NCBI RefSeq assembly: GCF_009730915.1
Contig: NC_052479.1
Coordinates: 1,736,001-1,800,000 of the forward strand
Reading direction: 5' to 3'
Source: Dioscorea cayenensis subsp. rotundata
Taxonomy: Eukaryota > Streptophyta > Magnoliopsida > Dioscoreales > Dioscoreaceae
DNA length: 64,000 bases
Program-made: the position numbers and the translations under genes
In this document: piece by piece, positions 34,474 to 47,400 of the stretch
Layout: the number at the start of each line of letters is the position of its first letter
Numbering within the stretch: position 1 is the stretch's first letter
Notes under the pieces: generated by a model
What the model saw: the letters and a program-made list of their open reading frames with translations, nothing else
Database searches by the model: none
What the model was told of the DNA's origin: nothing

Positions 34474-36065
34474 TCATCCTAATGCAACAGTACAATTTCC
34501 CTTCTTGAACATCCTAACACATAGAAGAAAGTAGCCAAAGTTGAGCACTCCTATCATGGCAATCATCCAATACACATTATCAACCCTAGACTGATTAATA
34601 TCATCGTTCAACCAGTAGGTGAACTTTCTGACAATTCCGATCGTTGCAGTGCTTAGGTAGAACCCAAACCCATTGCACAAAGACACCATACCAGTGGCGA
34701 CGCTTCGCATGGAGGCCGGAAACTCTTGGTAATATAATGTCATGCTTCCCGGATAATGCAGTGCATCACCTAACCCCATAAGCAGCAATGGAGGCACTAA
34801 CCATAACACAGACATTGGCTTGTCTGACAATGTATCAAGTCTTGTGTGTTCTACTTGTGCAGACATTGCCATGGCAATGGTGCAAAGAATGTAGCCAAGG
34901 CCGATGCGCTGGAGTGGCGTCGGAGTGTGGTTTGTTAAGCGTCGCCAGAGCGGGAACACTACGCTGTCAAAGATGCATATGAAAAGAGCTGTGGACGAGA
35001 TATTGAAGAGGAGCATTGATGCTGGGGGATTTGAAAAAGAGTGGCCAATGTGGCGGTCCATGACCAGAGCTTGGAGGACTGTGAGGGTTGTTTGCATGGA
35101 CATGGAAATGCCTACAGGTACTGATGAGAAGAAAAGGGGAAAAATCTTTGCTGCTGTTTTCAAGTCTTGAAGATGATGATTTGTGGATTGAACTGATGAT
35201 GCTTTAGGGACATGATCATCTCAATTTCATCTTGCAAACTGTAGAGATATATATATGCTTTGCATGTCAACTATGCAGCAGAGTTAGATGTATATATATT
35301 GTTCTTTTTACTTTATTATTGTGTAATGGTGAAAATAATTTCTTTTTTTTTAAATCTTAATTGGTTGCAATAATAAAAAAAAAATGAAGTAAATTTTAGG
35401 GAGAGAGACCTTTGAACATCATCATCACCAATTGTAGAGTAATGACAAAAGTTATCACCTCCTTCATCCAACTTGACCATCTTCTCCTTCATCATCTTCC
35501 TCTTCACAGACAACAGCATTGAATTCCAAAGAGCAGAGAATGGACTCCCCTGAGGGAGGCTTATGCCGGCAGTACAAACTCCGGCCGGAGATGAAAAAGA
35601 ACAAGACTAGCAACAGTGAGAGCTCCACTGACACCCAAAAACCCCATCCCCAACCAACATTATCCTCAACATACACAATGCCAACAATTCCAACCAGTGC
35701 TGCAACATTCAATGAGAACAAATACCAGGTGAAGAATATACTCTGATCATCAGCATTATCAAACTGGTTGGCTCCCCATTGTGGCTGGATTCAACCTTGT
35801 TCCTCCAACCCCAATTATCCATAGTGTTATGGCAGTGTAGAGAACTACAAGTTGCAAAGAAGTTGGAGATTCACAAGGACCAATGGATGAACATGAAGAT
35901 GGTCTTAACAAGCTGACAGTTGCAGTGAGGAAGAAGAGAAGCATTCCCTGCATTACATACTCATTCAGTTCATTGCCTTTTTATGTGAAAGTTTTGAATT
36001 TCCAAATATATTTATTAACTTGATATATTTAAATTTCTTAGTCCCAAAATTAAGTATGTAAACGT

Positions 36066-36099
<34 letters not shown>

Positions 36100-36544
36100 A
36101 AAAGGACACAGAGAAAGGACTCACAAGAGAGGAAGAGATGATGGAAGTGGATATAACAAGAAAGGAACCAAAGCAAGAGTCAGCAACAATAGCCATGAGA
36201 AGAGGAGCAATGTTAAGACAACCATCAACAAAGCTTGAAATCTGAGCAGCATTTAACTTGCCCATATTGAACATATCTATCAGATACACTGTCAGGTTGT
36301 TTGCCATACTTCCTGTGGCAATCCCAGTCCCTATCATCGCCACTACAAATTTAATAACAATAAATAAATAAAATAAAATTGCATTGAAATATTGTAATTA
36401 AATTCAAAGAAGAAGAGAAAAGGATAGACAAGAGATTTGGAGTAGGAGAGTACCAGTGATGAAAGGGAAGGTGATCCAGCCACCAAGTCTCCGGCGATGA
36501 GGAGGAGGAGGACATGGTGGTGAAAGGAGTTGATCATTATCCAT
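34474..36544 (-). pseudogene. NPF2-type transporter, NPF-C (duplicate of NPF-B with frame breaks)
   Basis: Exons 36454-36544 (91 nt), 36125-36342 (218 nt), 35410-35947 and 34474-35238 correspond one to one with NPF-B, with the same splice sites. Exons 1 and 2 are intact (MDNDQLLSPPCPPPPHRRR; NLTVYLIDMFNMGKLNAAQI). Exon 3 breaks after NPATMG, where CCCC replaces CCC at 35774-35777. Further single-base gains lie in AAAAA (35593-35597), CCC+AAAAA (35633-35641) and GGG (35554-35556). Exon 3 is 17 nt longer than in NPF-B: four extra codons plus five inserted bases. Exon 4 starts out of frame, then is open for 229 residues (KTAAKIFPLFFSSVP to FKKGNCTVALG). The coding pattern is conserved, so it is either a young pseudogene or an intact gene with homopolymer errors in this assembly. 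Confidence 0.75.
36070..36098. repeat. (AC)n microsatellite in NPF-C intron 2
   Basis: This occupies the same position as the tract in NPF-B intron 2. Confidence 0.9.
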
Positions 36545-37002
36545 GCCTCAGTTAGTGCTACATCAACTTGAAGGTGTGTATTGTTTCATGCTTCTTAATT
36601 GTATGTGTAGAGTTGACTGCTCAAGAGAATGGTGCATGTTGTCTTCTTTTTTGTTTTTGTTTTTTTGTTTTCTTGTTTGCCACTCTGTGTCCTCATTTGA
36701 GGTCATGTGATTTCTGACTAATATAATAATTGATGAGCAATAATTTAGAATCTTAAGAACAAGAAACTTAAGAAATGGACAGCTAGAATAATCTGGCTTT
36801 CTTTCAAGTCCTTTTTTACCGATGACTTGTTGTCTATGGTGTTTCAAAATTTAGATTTGTTGATATTTTCTTCAATATGTTGGTTGGCACAAAGAATTCT
36901 AATTTACACCAAATAAAACTCATTACTAACATTCTAATTTTTCTTGCCCACTAAGCTTTTTGAAGCTTTTTGGAGGTTTTGTAAAGTAAGGTTATCAACC
37001 AA
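36545..37002. other. NPF-C upstream region
   Basis: About 300 bases match the NPF-B 5' flank (TGACTGCTCAAGAGAATGG, GAGCAATAATTTAGAATCTT). The shared promoter-side homology ends near 36850. No other gene is seen. Confidence 0.6.
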
Positions 37003-37586
37003 ACCTTGTTTGGATCCAGGGTTATTTGGAGGGTAGGGTATGAGAGGGTTAAATGGAGGGTTGAGAAACCTCCATTTACCCTCATTTCTCAACCCTCCAA
37101 ATGTGGGGGAGTTATGAGTTTTTGAATTTTTCTGACTAAAATCGCCTCAAAATTTCCAAACAATTACATCTTTATTTATTTAGGGGTTAAGGATTTTTCA
37201 AAAATTCCCTCAATCTCACTTTTTCTGGACAAAAATGCCCTCAACCTTTCCAGACAATTACAAAAATACCCTCAATTTTTTTGGACAAAAAAATACCCTT
37301 TAATCTTTTCAAACAATTACAAAATTACCCTGAATCTTTCCAAATAATTTTGAAAAATCATATTTATTTTTTTAAAAGCATATTTATGGTAAGAGAATAT
37401 TTATAATATTTGTTTTTTTATATGTCTTTTTTTTAGTAGTTTATAATAATATCTAACAATCTTAGTACAACATACTAAAGGGTATTTTAGTAATATCACC
37501 ATAAAACCTTACCATCTCTTACCTTCAATCCAAACATTAGAAGATTTGATAACCTCCATTTACCTTACCTTAGTCCCAAACAAGGT
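37003..37586. mobile_element. MITE of about 580 bp with CCTTGTTTGG terminal repeats
   Basis: The element starts ACCTTGTTTGGATCCAGGG and ends CCCAAACAAGGT. The ends continue with mirrored TAAATGGAGG words. The inside is made of degenerate T/C-rich phrases (ACCCTCAATCTTTCCAAA and similar) with no coding potential. The CTTGTTTGG terminus is common in plant Tourist/hAT-like MITEs. The target duplication is not clear. Confidence 0.65.
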
Positions 37587-38707
37587 ATAACTTAAAAACT
37601 CCACTTTCCTTACTTTACTCTACCATCCTTTATAAACCCCTCCTTTCACCTCATACAAGCAAAGCCTAAACATCCCTTTCTTTAAAGGCTTTCTTTTGTC
37701 TGTTGGTTTGGTTTGTTATTGGTCATCCCACTTCTAGATATTTTTATTAAGCTTTGGCTTCTGTTGTTATAGTCTTTATTTCTTATACTAAATAATGTGG
37801 TTTATTCACCTTTTTAAAAAAAACTTTTTACCACTTAAATTAAAATAAAAGAGAAAATACAATGAACCACATAATTAAAATTTGCAAAGTCAAGATTAAA
37901 AACTAATTGATCCAAAAAGTAAATGTGACCAATTACTTGGAATTTTCTTGGCAAAGGCTAAGCAATTAAGAGCGAATAAGATCCTATCAAGATCAATCAA
38001 ACATCAAAGAGATGCAATGGTCCACAAACTCTAAAAAGAATCATCAACCATAGACATAGAGGAGTAATGCTCCACAAAGTAATGGAAGCTATAAACAGTG
38101 TCAGTCCAGTCAAAACAAACAGCTGCAAAAATATTATTTCAAATTGCACACAGATAGTACAACACTGGACTGGATACTCATTCTAAAATTGGAGATTATG
38201 TCAATTAAAAATCTTAGACAACAAAATAATCAGTCTTTATTTGTATAAAATGCACAGTATATTTACAGACTTGAGAGCAAAAGAGCTCAAAAGCTACCTG
38301 TCAAATTAAAAATGATTCTATAAATAATATCAGTAAGCAAGTTTTGTAAGTAGCTATTTATTAAACAAACAAAAGAAATGTTTACAACAGTACAAAAAGA
38401 ACTACAAACAGCAAACTAAACCAAAAGAAACACAAGTTACCAAACAAGAAACAACTAGCAGAAACAGAAAACTAACATAATCCAGTTTTGTAAGTTGATC
38501 GGCTATGTAAAACATGCAATCATCGAAAACATTTAAATAATAAACTAGAGCAAACCAAATGCAAAACGAATGAAAACAAGTTTGCCGGCAGGCAACATTT
38601 TATCTAAACTCACTTACCCCACTAACCCTACCATTCATCAACTTGCTGCAAGCAATAAGCAAGCCAAAATTTTTGTAAATGACACAAAGGTTTAAACAAT
38701 TGACAAA
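37587..38707. other. Spacer
   Basis: The sequence is AT-rich and contains the second copy of the dispersed repeat (about 38200-38660) that resembles 33060-33400. No gene is supported. Confidence 0.5.
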
Positions 38708-39015
38708 TGCCCTGAAACTGTAAAAAGTAAAAACATGCATCAATGTGGGATCTGACTGAAAGCTTAGCAATCACTTACCTGAGACTGTAAACATATGTAC
38801 CAACAGAGTGGGTCTAATTGAAAGCTTGGCAATCACTTACCAGAAACTGTGAACCATGCAACAGCCAAGTGCACCAAACTGAAAGGTTAGCAATCACTTT
38901 CCTTAGACCATAAACACATGCATCAACAAAATGTTAAATTAAAGGTTAGCTATCATTTCCCTGAAACTGCAAACACATGCATCAAAGCGGATCAAATTGA
39001 AAGCTTCACAATCAT
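38708..39015. repeat. Degenerate minisatellite with a period of about 63 bp
   Basis: About five units share CTGAAACTGTAAAC, ACATGCATCAA and GAAAGCTTAGCAATCACTTA. The array lies 0.7 kb downstream of the RAPTOR stop codon. Confidence 0.8.
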
Positions 39016-39729
39016 AAGCAATTGCACACAAAGGATACAACCTGACTCGTAACTGAGCCATTCCGATACAAATTAATCACCTTAGATGCATTTGATGAAT
39101 CTACCAAAAACATGATAAACATACAAAAGCATTCTTCAATCGAACTGGCACTTAAAAGCAAGGATCACTAAACCACTTTGGCCATGATATCTGAAAATCA
39201 TTAGCACATCGCAAAAAATCACAATTAACAGATTGCAGAACAATACAAACGAAAATTAAAAAAAATGAAAGATTAGAGGTGGAATCAGTCAAGCAATAAT
39301 TTTCTACACCGATCCAGAGAGCCCACCAAACCTGATTTATATAAAATATGGAGTATGGGCACTTTTTACAAATTGATAGAGAAAAAGAAAAAGGAAAAAC
39401 AAAAGAAATTGGAAAAAGAAAAGGCAAAACAAGGAGAAGGGGAGAAAGGAGATATTTACATCTTTAACCTAGGTACCATGTTTATTTTGTGAGAGCCTCC
39501 AAGAGTAATGCAGGAATCCCTGGCAATATGTCAACGTTTTTGCTGGGGAGGCTAATGAATATTGTAACATACAAATACCACATGAAGGTCAGAGAAGTAT
39601 ATACCAACATGGCAAGATGATTCGGAAGTCGTAATAAAGGATCAAATCACTTCGCTCATACAGCCATGTCTTGTGGTTGAACTGAGCATATGTAATGGGT
39701 TCACCCCCTTGCAAGAGAAATCAATTGTA
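39016..39729. other. RAPTOR 3' region
   Basis: This is the likely 3' untranslated region and terminator side of RAPTOR on the minus strand. A GAAAAAG-rich tract lies at 39378-39440. No other gene is supported. Confidence 0.5.
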
Positions 39730-42700
39730 TCATCTCACTTGGGAACTATCATCTGCATAGATTGAGACAAAAGCATCAGCAGCACCAGCCGCAAGGAGAA
39801 CTCTATAAGGATGGAAAGTGAGACAGCTGACAGAGCCAATTCTTTGAGCCATGAAAGTGGGGTAATATCTGATAATGCTCAGTTGTTCCCCTTCCAAACT
39901 GAATACTTTAACAATTTGCTTTGCTGAACCACTCGCAATAACAGGGGCATGGCGATGGACAGCTAAGGCTGTAAGAGAGCCCCTATGAGCATCAATGGTG
40001 AGATATGACGTGGTGTCATTTCTTATATCCAGAAACTGAATGTCCCCGGCTTGAGAAGCACTCACAATCTGTGCATGAAATAAGCAAAAAAAGAAATACC
40101 CCGTGGTTTTAGGTGCCAAAATAGGTCTTGATTGGAAATATGATAAATCAAAATAAGTTAAAATTGTTTTTATCCTGGTAGAAACAAGAAATATACATAA
40201 TGTATCTGCAACAAAATAGATTACTGAAAAGAAAGAACTGATATTTCAAATTTATCTTAAAGTGAGATAATACTTTGTACGAGGTGCATAGGAGCGCAAG
40301 ATTGATGGGTCTAGGTAAAGCCGTGAGCTTAAGAAAACATAAATGTTCTATCATTTTATGACACTAAGCAAAAAAGTCCATATTATGACTCATGCATATC
40401 AGCAATCCTTGTTTCTCCAACTATCATAACTCCATATAGCATACACCCACAAGCCTGATATGACGTGTTAAGCCAACATCAAATTCTACAAGGGCTGCAA
40501 ACTAACAAAAGCTAGGTTCCCAAGCAGCCCTGTTTTGTGTCTTGAACCAACCCCATTATGTGTTGCTGCTGACAGAGTTCAAGAAAGAAATCAGAAAAAT
40601 TGGTAAGTACTGCTCTAAGAAGTAGCTTTGTATAAGAGAAGCATCCCCACCACCCCAACAAGATTTATATTGGTGTAATTTTCGTCCATCAAAATTCTTA
40701 ATAAAGCCAATTAGAGTGATTCTACCCATGCCCAAGCTAGGTTCAAACCAAGCTTCAAACTCAATTATGATATCAAGATCAACTAATTTTATAGAGTGAC
40801 CGCATGGAACTCAATCTTATGTGGAACCAAGCTCAAGCTGCACACAGCTGCTCATTTATTTGTCTAACACCACACCTTCACTTAACTAGAACACCTAGGT
40901 CATAAATCAATCTTAGCTAATAAAAGAAAAATACACTGTGCTAGCTTGATGCCTATGCATGTGAAGTTCTGCAGGTACTACCACTCAAAACTTCAGCATT
41001 GTCTGTGTTTTTCTTTGTTCAAAATATTAGTGTATGTGACACATCGGCTGGCAAGCATGTTCTAGGCACAAATCAGAACGGACAGGACAAAATAGTGCAA
41101 GCTATAAGGGAGTTCTCTAATGTATTCAACACAGTAACTGATTCTTGATGACCTCAAGAATCTAGATCACAATTCACACAAAAATATGTGTGTCAGTCCA
41201 TAATCTCCCATTACCTTGGCTGGATCTAACCCAGGTTGAAAGCCAACCCCAACAACTCTTTGAGTGTGAGGCCTTGTTGCGCAAACAAGCCTAGAAGCAC
41301 CAATACAAAATTAAAAAGGTCCAACAGACGAATGATCAAAGAAAAATTCAGCCAGTCTAAGGAGGTTACTTACATCTCCGGAGTACGAATATCAAACAGC
41401 CTAACAGATCCATCCACAAAGCCAGCAGCAAACTGACCACCATGAACTTGAGAAGCAGACTATTCATGACAAAGGACCAAGATTAAACAATTGCAATATA
41501 AATATGTGGCCGAATTTTGTATAAAAAGAGTAGAATGAATAAATATCGCAAGCAAGACGCATGGTTAAGTTGAGAGTGGATTTTGTGAACCATGTATTTC
41601 GCGAAAATAGATAAATTCAATCTCAATTGCATAAAAGGCTCCACATACGCAACAAAGAGGATCTCTAAAAACACAGTCTAAAGAACAAGCCAACATTTGG
41701 AAAAAAAGTATAAAGAGGGATAGCCCAACATACAAGCAGTATCATTCTCAGCAAGTGAAACTCAAAGCAAGGTAAGGAGACAAACACCATGTGCGTCAAT
41801 ACAAAATTAACAAATGGCCAAAGTAAGGTTGTTGACTCTGATATAAAGTATTAGATGATATCATTTCTAACCGAGAACCCATCCAACTTTCTTCATTAAC
41901 AAAATTGTGAAGCCTAGACACTAAAAACCAAATTTTCATATTTCAACAATAGAGTTTGGTTTTTCATACAACTAGATCCGTCCATTGTGCTTGTCTTTCC
42001 ACATGTAATTGTGAGTTGCCCACTCAATACTAGATCTACTTGTTTGGAAAGGAAGCGATGGTTGCATGTTGGCATCAAATTGTTCAAATTATGCCCACTC
42101 AATTCAACCGTTGCAATACCTTAACTCTGTGGGGAAAAAACTTCTAAATCATATAAGCACTAGAGTTCACATAAAATCATACAAAATACACCATAACTTC
42201 TGTCTGGTAAGATAGTGAGATTGTTGAATACGACCAAAATGCTGAATACCCAAAAGAATGATGTCATGCAAAAACATAAAAAGTGGCATTGATGTCATTA
42301 TCCACCCTCAAACTGGCTGTAAATATAATGTAGCTTCCTAGGCTATCAATAAGGATGGAGTTTATATGGACATTATCAAAAAAATCACATATAATGTTCA
42401 AGTCAGTTTGGTTTTATTTATTTTTTACTCTAAGAAGGAATCCTTAGAATACCTCAAAAGAAAAATGATCTAAATTCATTCTTAAATTACAAAGAAAGAG
42501 AAGGTTATGAAACAAATGAATGAATTGAGAGAATTTGAGCATAAGTGCACAAGCAGATCTGGTGAGCCAAAGTTTCTTGCAGTAACCTGAACAGATGAAA
42601 AAATCAACTAGTCTCAAAGAAGGGCTAAGATTTTGTCTTTAATAAGAACATATTCTTAGCAATGTACCCATCAAGATTATATGACACTTTGACAAAAACT

Positions 42701-44424
42701 GAAGGATAAACAATAACATAAGCATTATCCCAGAATGCCAAGAAGAGGTAGTAATTCATCAAAGTCAACATGAGAAATAAAGCAGATGATAATTCTTTTT
42801 TAAGAAACCAAAAATTGGTGCAAAAAGTTTATAAAGAGAAATAGAAATAAACACCCACCAATGAGGAGATGGTACTTTCTGATGATGGCTGAATCTGTGT
42901 AACTAATTGTTCTTTGTCCAGATCCCACAGCAGTATAGATGGCATTTCACCAGTAGCATACTGTTGATAAAGGAGAGAATGTTGTGAGAACCTCATCTAA
43001 TATCACTGGTGGAATGTGAAAGATGTAATAGGGAATTATTAGACAGATGAGGAGCTCTACCAAGTAACCAGACTGCTGCTGCCAGTCCACAACGGCATTT
43101 GAAATGCGAACACCAGGTCTACTACCATGTGAGTGCAGAAAATGCAGTTACAACCTTTTGCTTACCTTTTAGAGTGAAATCCTTCCATACTCTAACATTT
43201 CCATCACCTGTACCAGACATCTATGATTTATAACTTTTCAAATAAATAAATAAATAAATAAAACTTAAAGCAACTTACTATTGCCAACAGCTAATGGACT
43301 AGAACTGTACCAGATACTTACATGAAGCAACTAGAAGCAAGCTGTCATCAAGTTCATTTACAAGACACAACTTAGATATTCCTCTATCAGAAAAGTCATG
43401 ATTGATGAAGCTATTCAGTGGCGTAGCTTCCTCGTAGTTCCATACCCTACGAAATGACATCAAGTTTTAAAAGAGTGATGTGGAAATTCTTTGGTATGAA
43501 AAGAAAACCGGAAATCCAAGTGCCACAGACCATATGACAACATAAAAGGGAGACCTGGAGCAGTTACAAAGAACTAGAAGAGTGTGGAGTGGGAGGAATA
43601 AGAATTGGGTTTGAAGATGTACTTAGCTACCAAATATTTTTGTAGTCAAGATACAAGCCACTCATTTATAACACCATGGTCTATGTAAAACACAGCCTAA
43701 ACTAAATTTATAATAAGGATCACATTCACTAACTAATGTACTTGCATGTGTGTGTGTTAAATTATATAAGTCCAAAAATAATTCCATGATATAACTCTCA
43801 AATGATATCATCTAAAGAATAAAATTTGCCAAATAAAAATAGTTCCTAACTTGGTGTCCAAGTAAAGGTCGTAAGAAACCATTTGCAAAAACCACTTCAA
43901 TCAACTAAAATAAAACCGCATCCAAATAAATTTCTCCTAAGGTTCGGCCCGCTATGTTAATGCTAGCCCGATATGAAGAATTCCAGTAATCAATTAGTTT
44001 CCAACAATATTGAAATTTCTTCGAACAACAAATCTTTCACAACTCAGACACAGAAGTAATAAGTAGCAGTCAAATTGGTAGGATACTAAAATCAGCACCA
44101 CCATATTAATTAATACAACAAAATAGATCTCTTATGAGAAATGTGTCCATATAAATATAAAGAAATGTAAGAACATCATGCTCGAGATTTTTACTGATAT
44201 ATATATTGATCAACCAAAGTATATCATACTAACAAGGCAATCCCCAACTTCTACCAAACCTTATCAACCATTAAACAAAAAATGACTATTCTGTTATTAC
44301 CTAATCCGCTCATTCTCATCCGCAGCAATTACCACAGGAGAGAAGGGCAAAAGCAATGCTGCCTTTGTACCCATTTCAAACTTGGTGTCCCAACTAGCAA
44401 TTTGATTGCCAATTTTGCTTACAG
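39730..44424 (-). other. RAPTOR: RAPTOR WD40 propeller, exons 17-23
   Basis: The C-terminal beta-propeller is visible as [20 protein letters not shown] (exons 17-18), [12 protein letters not shown] (exon 19), [13 protein letters not shown] (exon 20), [20 protein letters not shown] (exon 21), [12 protein letters not shown] (exon 22) and [20 protein letters not shown], then [20 protein letters not shown] in exon 23. Exon 19 breaks near 43126-43132, where one base too many separates FSAL from the expected [16 protein letters not shown] reading. Stop codon at 39730-39732. Confidence 0.88.
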
Positions 44425-47400
44425 CTGAAACCAGGATAAACCATAAATGTATGAACTAGAGAAGCAAGAGGAACATTCATGAGGTAAGAACAAGGCTAAA
44501 TAAAACCAAAAATATATAATGGTATAACCACTCACAAGAATGCTGACACTTAGCAATGCGATCCAGAGCATTCCGTTCCCTCTCTTCTCGTCTGGCGATA
44601 ATTTCCTCATTGTCATCAGCCACAGTAAGAAGTGGCCTGGAAAAATGACCACAGCTCCAATTGTATATAGTTGATTGTGGAAGTAAACTACGTTCATTAG
44701 CCACACAAGATCCCCAGAACTAAGTAGAGGATCAGCCAGTCCAGTGTCAGGGAGTTTAATTGATGAGGCCTGAATTCTAAAGAACACACTACTTCGTGAG
44801 ACCAGTAAGATAATTTTGTCTAGGAGGGCTAACAGGTGGTGTCCTAAATGTCATTGGCAAATGACCTGCATAAAGTAACCGTAAAATAAATGATTCACAC
44901 AAGGATAAAATTAGGTGTGAATAGCATGTTACAAAGCTTTATTAACACAAGAGCACCATATAAACATGACAACTCTAAACAAGAAAAATGGCTCACACCA
45001 ATTGTACACTAAACTCGGGTAAATCATGAAAGCAGATGATAAAATATAATAATATATTACCACCATTCATGTCAAACCATGAAGATGAGCGTGTGATTCC
45101 AGCTAGAGTAGAAGAAGCAGATGAATCTCCATGCTGATTAATTGCACCAACCTTCACTGCCCTTGTAACCACTTGTTCAATCCCTATAATTGAGAGGGTT
45201 TTTTGGCCAAGACTAGCAATGCGGGCCGATGGATCTTTAGCCAAGGCAGACATGGACAAAACACACTGTAAATAGATTGCATTATCTAGAGGTTTGGACC
45301 TAGTATAACCAATGACTCCATTACTGGTGCTTTCCCTCAATAAAATCCCTGAATCAGAATGCTGAGAAGAATCATCTGATAGTGGAGAACCATGCAAAAT
45401 TCCAGTAGATGCAAGAGGGCTACTTGTGGAAAACCCTTCCATCTCGACCAGCAGCCATGCTGTCACTACCAACTCTCATTACAGGACCAATTTGGGCAGA
45501 AAGGGATGGGCCCAGATTGCACAAACTGGCCTGGGTTAGTATATCCACTGCTTGGGTTACTAATATTAGTCAAAGATGGCAGTGTGTTAAGCAAAGAGTT
45601 AGGCTGAGGTTTCCAGTATGTAGCAGCAACTGCTTTTAAATGCTTGTTGTGCCCAAAAGCAAATCGACCAAGGGCTGCAAATAAGTATATCACAGTACAA
45701 AAAAATTAAAAGATTAAAAAAATAAAGATAATTCAACAGTGTTTTAGGTGCACATAAGATTACTACAAAAACTAGTTGAACAGAGAAGCATAACCACAAA
45801 TAACTAAAAAGCAAAAGGGCTCAAAAATGTTATATATGACTAAAAAAACTGCATACGGTGATATCATAACTTCAACACAATCAATTATTATCAAAATAAA
45901 TGCCATAGAACCATAATGGAAAATTGCCAGCCAAATAAGGCATCAAGGATTCATGTAACTGTACACATCTTGCTACTGCATGTGAATATAGCAGAAGAAA
46001 AATCAGTGTCAACTAATATATCATTAACCAAAAGCCCACCTACCCCTTGAAAGCAATCTTGGTATTCACAAGAAAGCGCAGGGTAATGAACCATCACATT
46101 CTCATCTACACAGCATCTCAAAATTCTCAACTAATATACATTAAATCACAACCAGTCTTCTCTTGAAAACATTCTCATATCCACAGGTAATATTCACTGT
46201 TACTATCAAACACAACATACACAACCATCTTAGTAGCCCATTCTAATATGTTGATGTAGTCACCTGAAACTAAATGTCATTACATCAGAGAACATGCCAT
46301 CAACATAGCAAATACAAAGCATTCTCATCTTTAATGATAACAGACTTGTACTAATATATCCATTTTACCAAACATAAAAAACGTGCAATCATGCAAACAA
46401 GATGGAAGAAAATTATTGTGTGGCCATATATCTAAATGGGGGTTTCACTTTTATATACCTACAGCAACCTCAGCCCTCACCAAAGGACTTCCATCGGTAA
46501 CAACTTGCAAAAGGCTTCTAACAATATTTAAATCAGACTTCATCTTTTCATCATCATCATCCCCATCACCAACCATTCCATCTCGGAAAGAGTCAGATCC
46601 AACATCAAGAAGGGTACCTAACGCAAAAACAGCAGCAGCCCTGACCTGTCACACATGTAAACCATGATTGACAAAAAAAAATACACATAGTATCAGAAAC
46701 ATATAGCAAAAAAACAAGAATAGGCCAGAAAAATAAGTTCCAACCTCAGGTTGTGGCTCTGACAATAGAGATGCAAAAATTGAAGATGCATCTGATTGCA
46801 GACCCAACAACTGTGCTTCTGAGAAATCCTCCCACAGCTTCCCCAAACAAAGGCAAAGCCATTGTAGAAGTAAAGGCTCAGTCTGGGCATCATGGGGATT
46901 TGCTAGTTGCAGATGCCTCAAACAAACATGTACTAAATTTGCTTGAAAACAGGCTTCCTGGCCACGACGGTGGCCATCTACAATAACAGCCAAAACAAAG
47001 GCAGCCATTGCACGCTGCTCTGGGTATGCATCCATGCTGTCAAGAAACCTGATGAAATATGCATGGCCCCCGTCTTTCACCAGATCAACCTGACAAGACT
47101 TTTACCCACAAAAATATTCTTACAATTTGGGTGTACATAGCAAAAGAACTTAAGAGAAACCAAGGACTTTGCTTGCAGAAATGTAATTAATATGATATAA
47201 TTAAACACAACCAAAAACATAGATAGCAAGAAACTAAAAACGACCTGGAGGAAAGCTTTCATAACAACATAAAGTAAAGTATGGAAAAAGAGGCCACAAT
47301 TTGCTCAAAAATATATAGATCATTCAATAAATTGGCTTGGAATACATAAACAACAATTATGCCAAACCAATAGAAGACAGCACATACCTTATCAAGAGCA

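Noticed and set aside
46383..47140. Plus-strand frames opposite RAPTOR exons 13-14 as an antisense gene
   Set aside because: They are shadows of well conserved RAPTOR exons on the minus strand.
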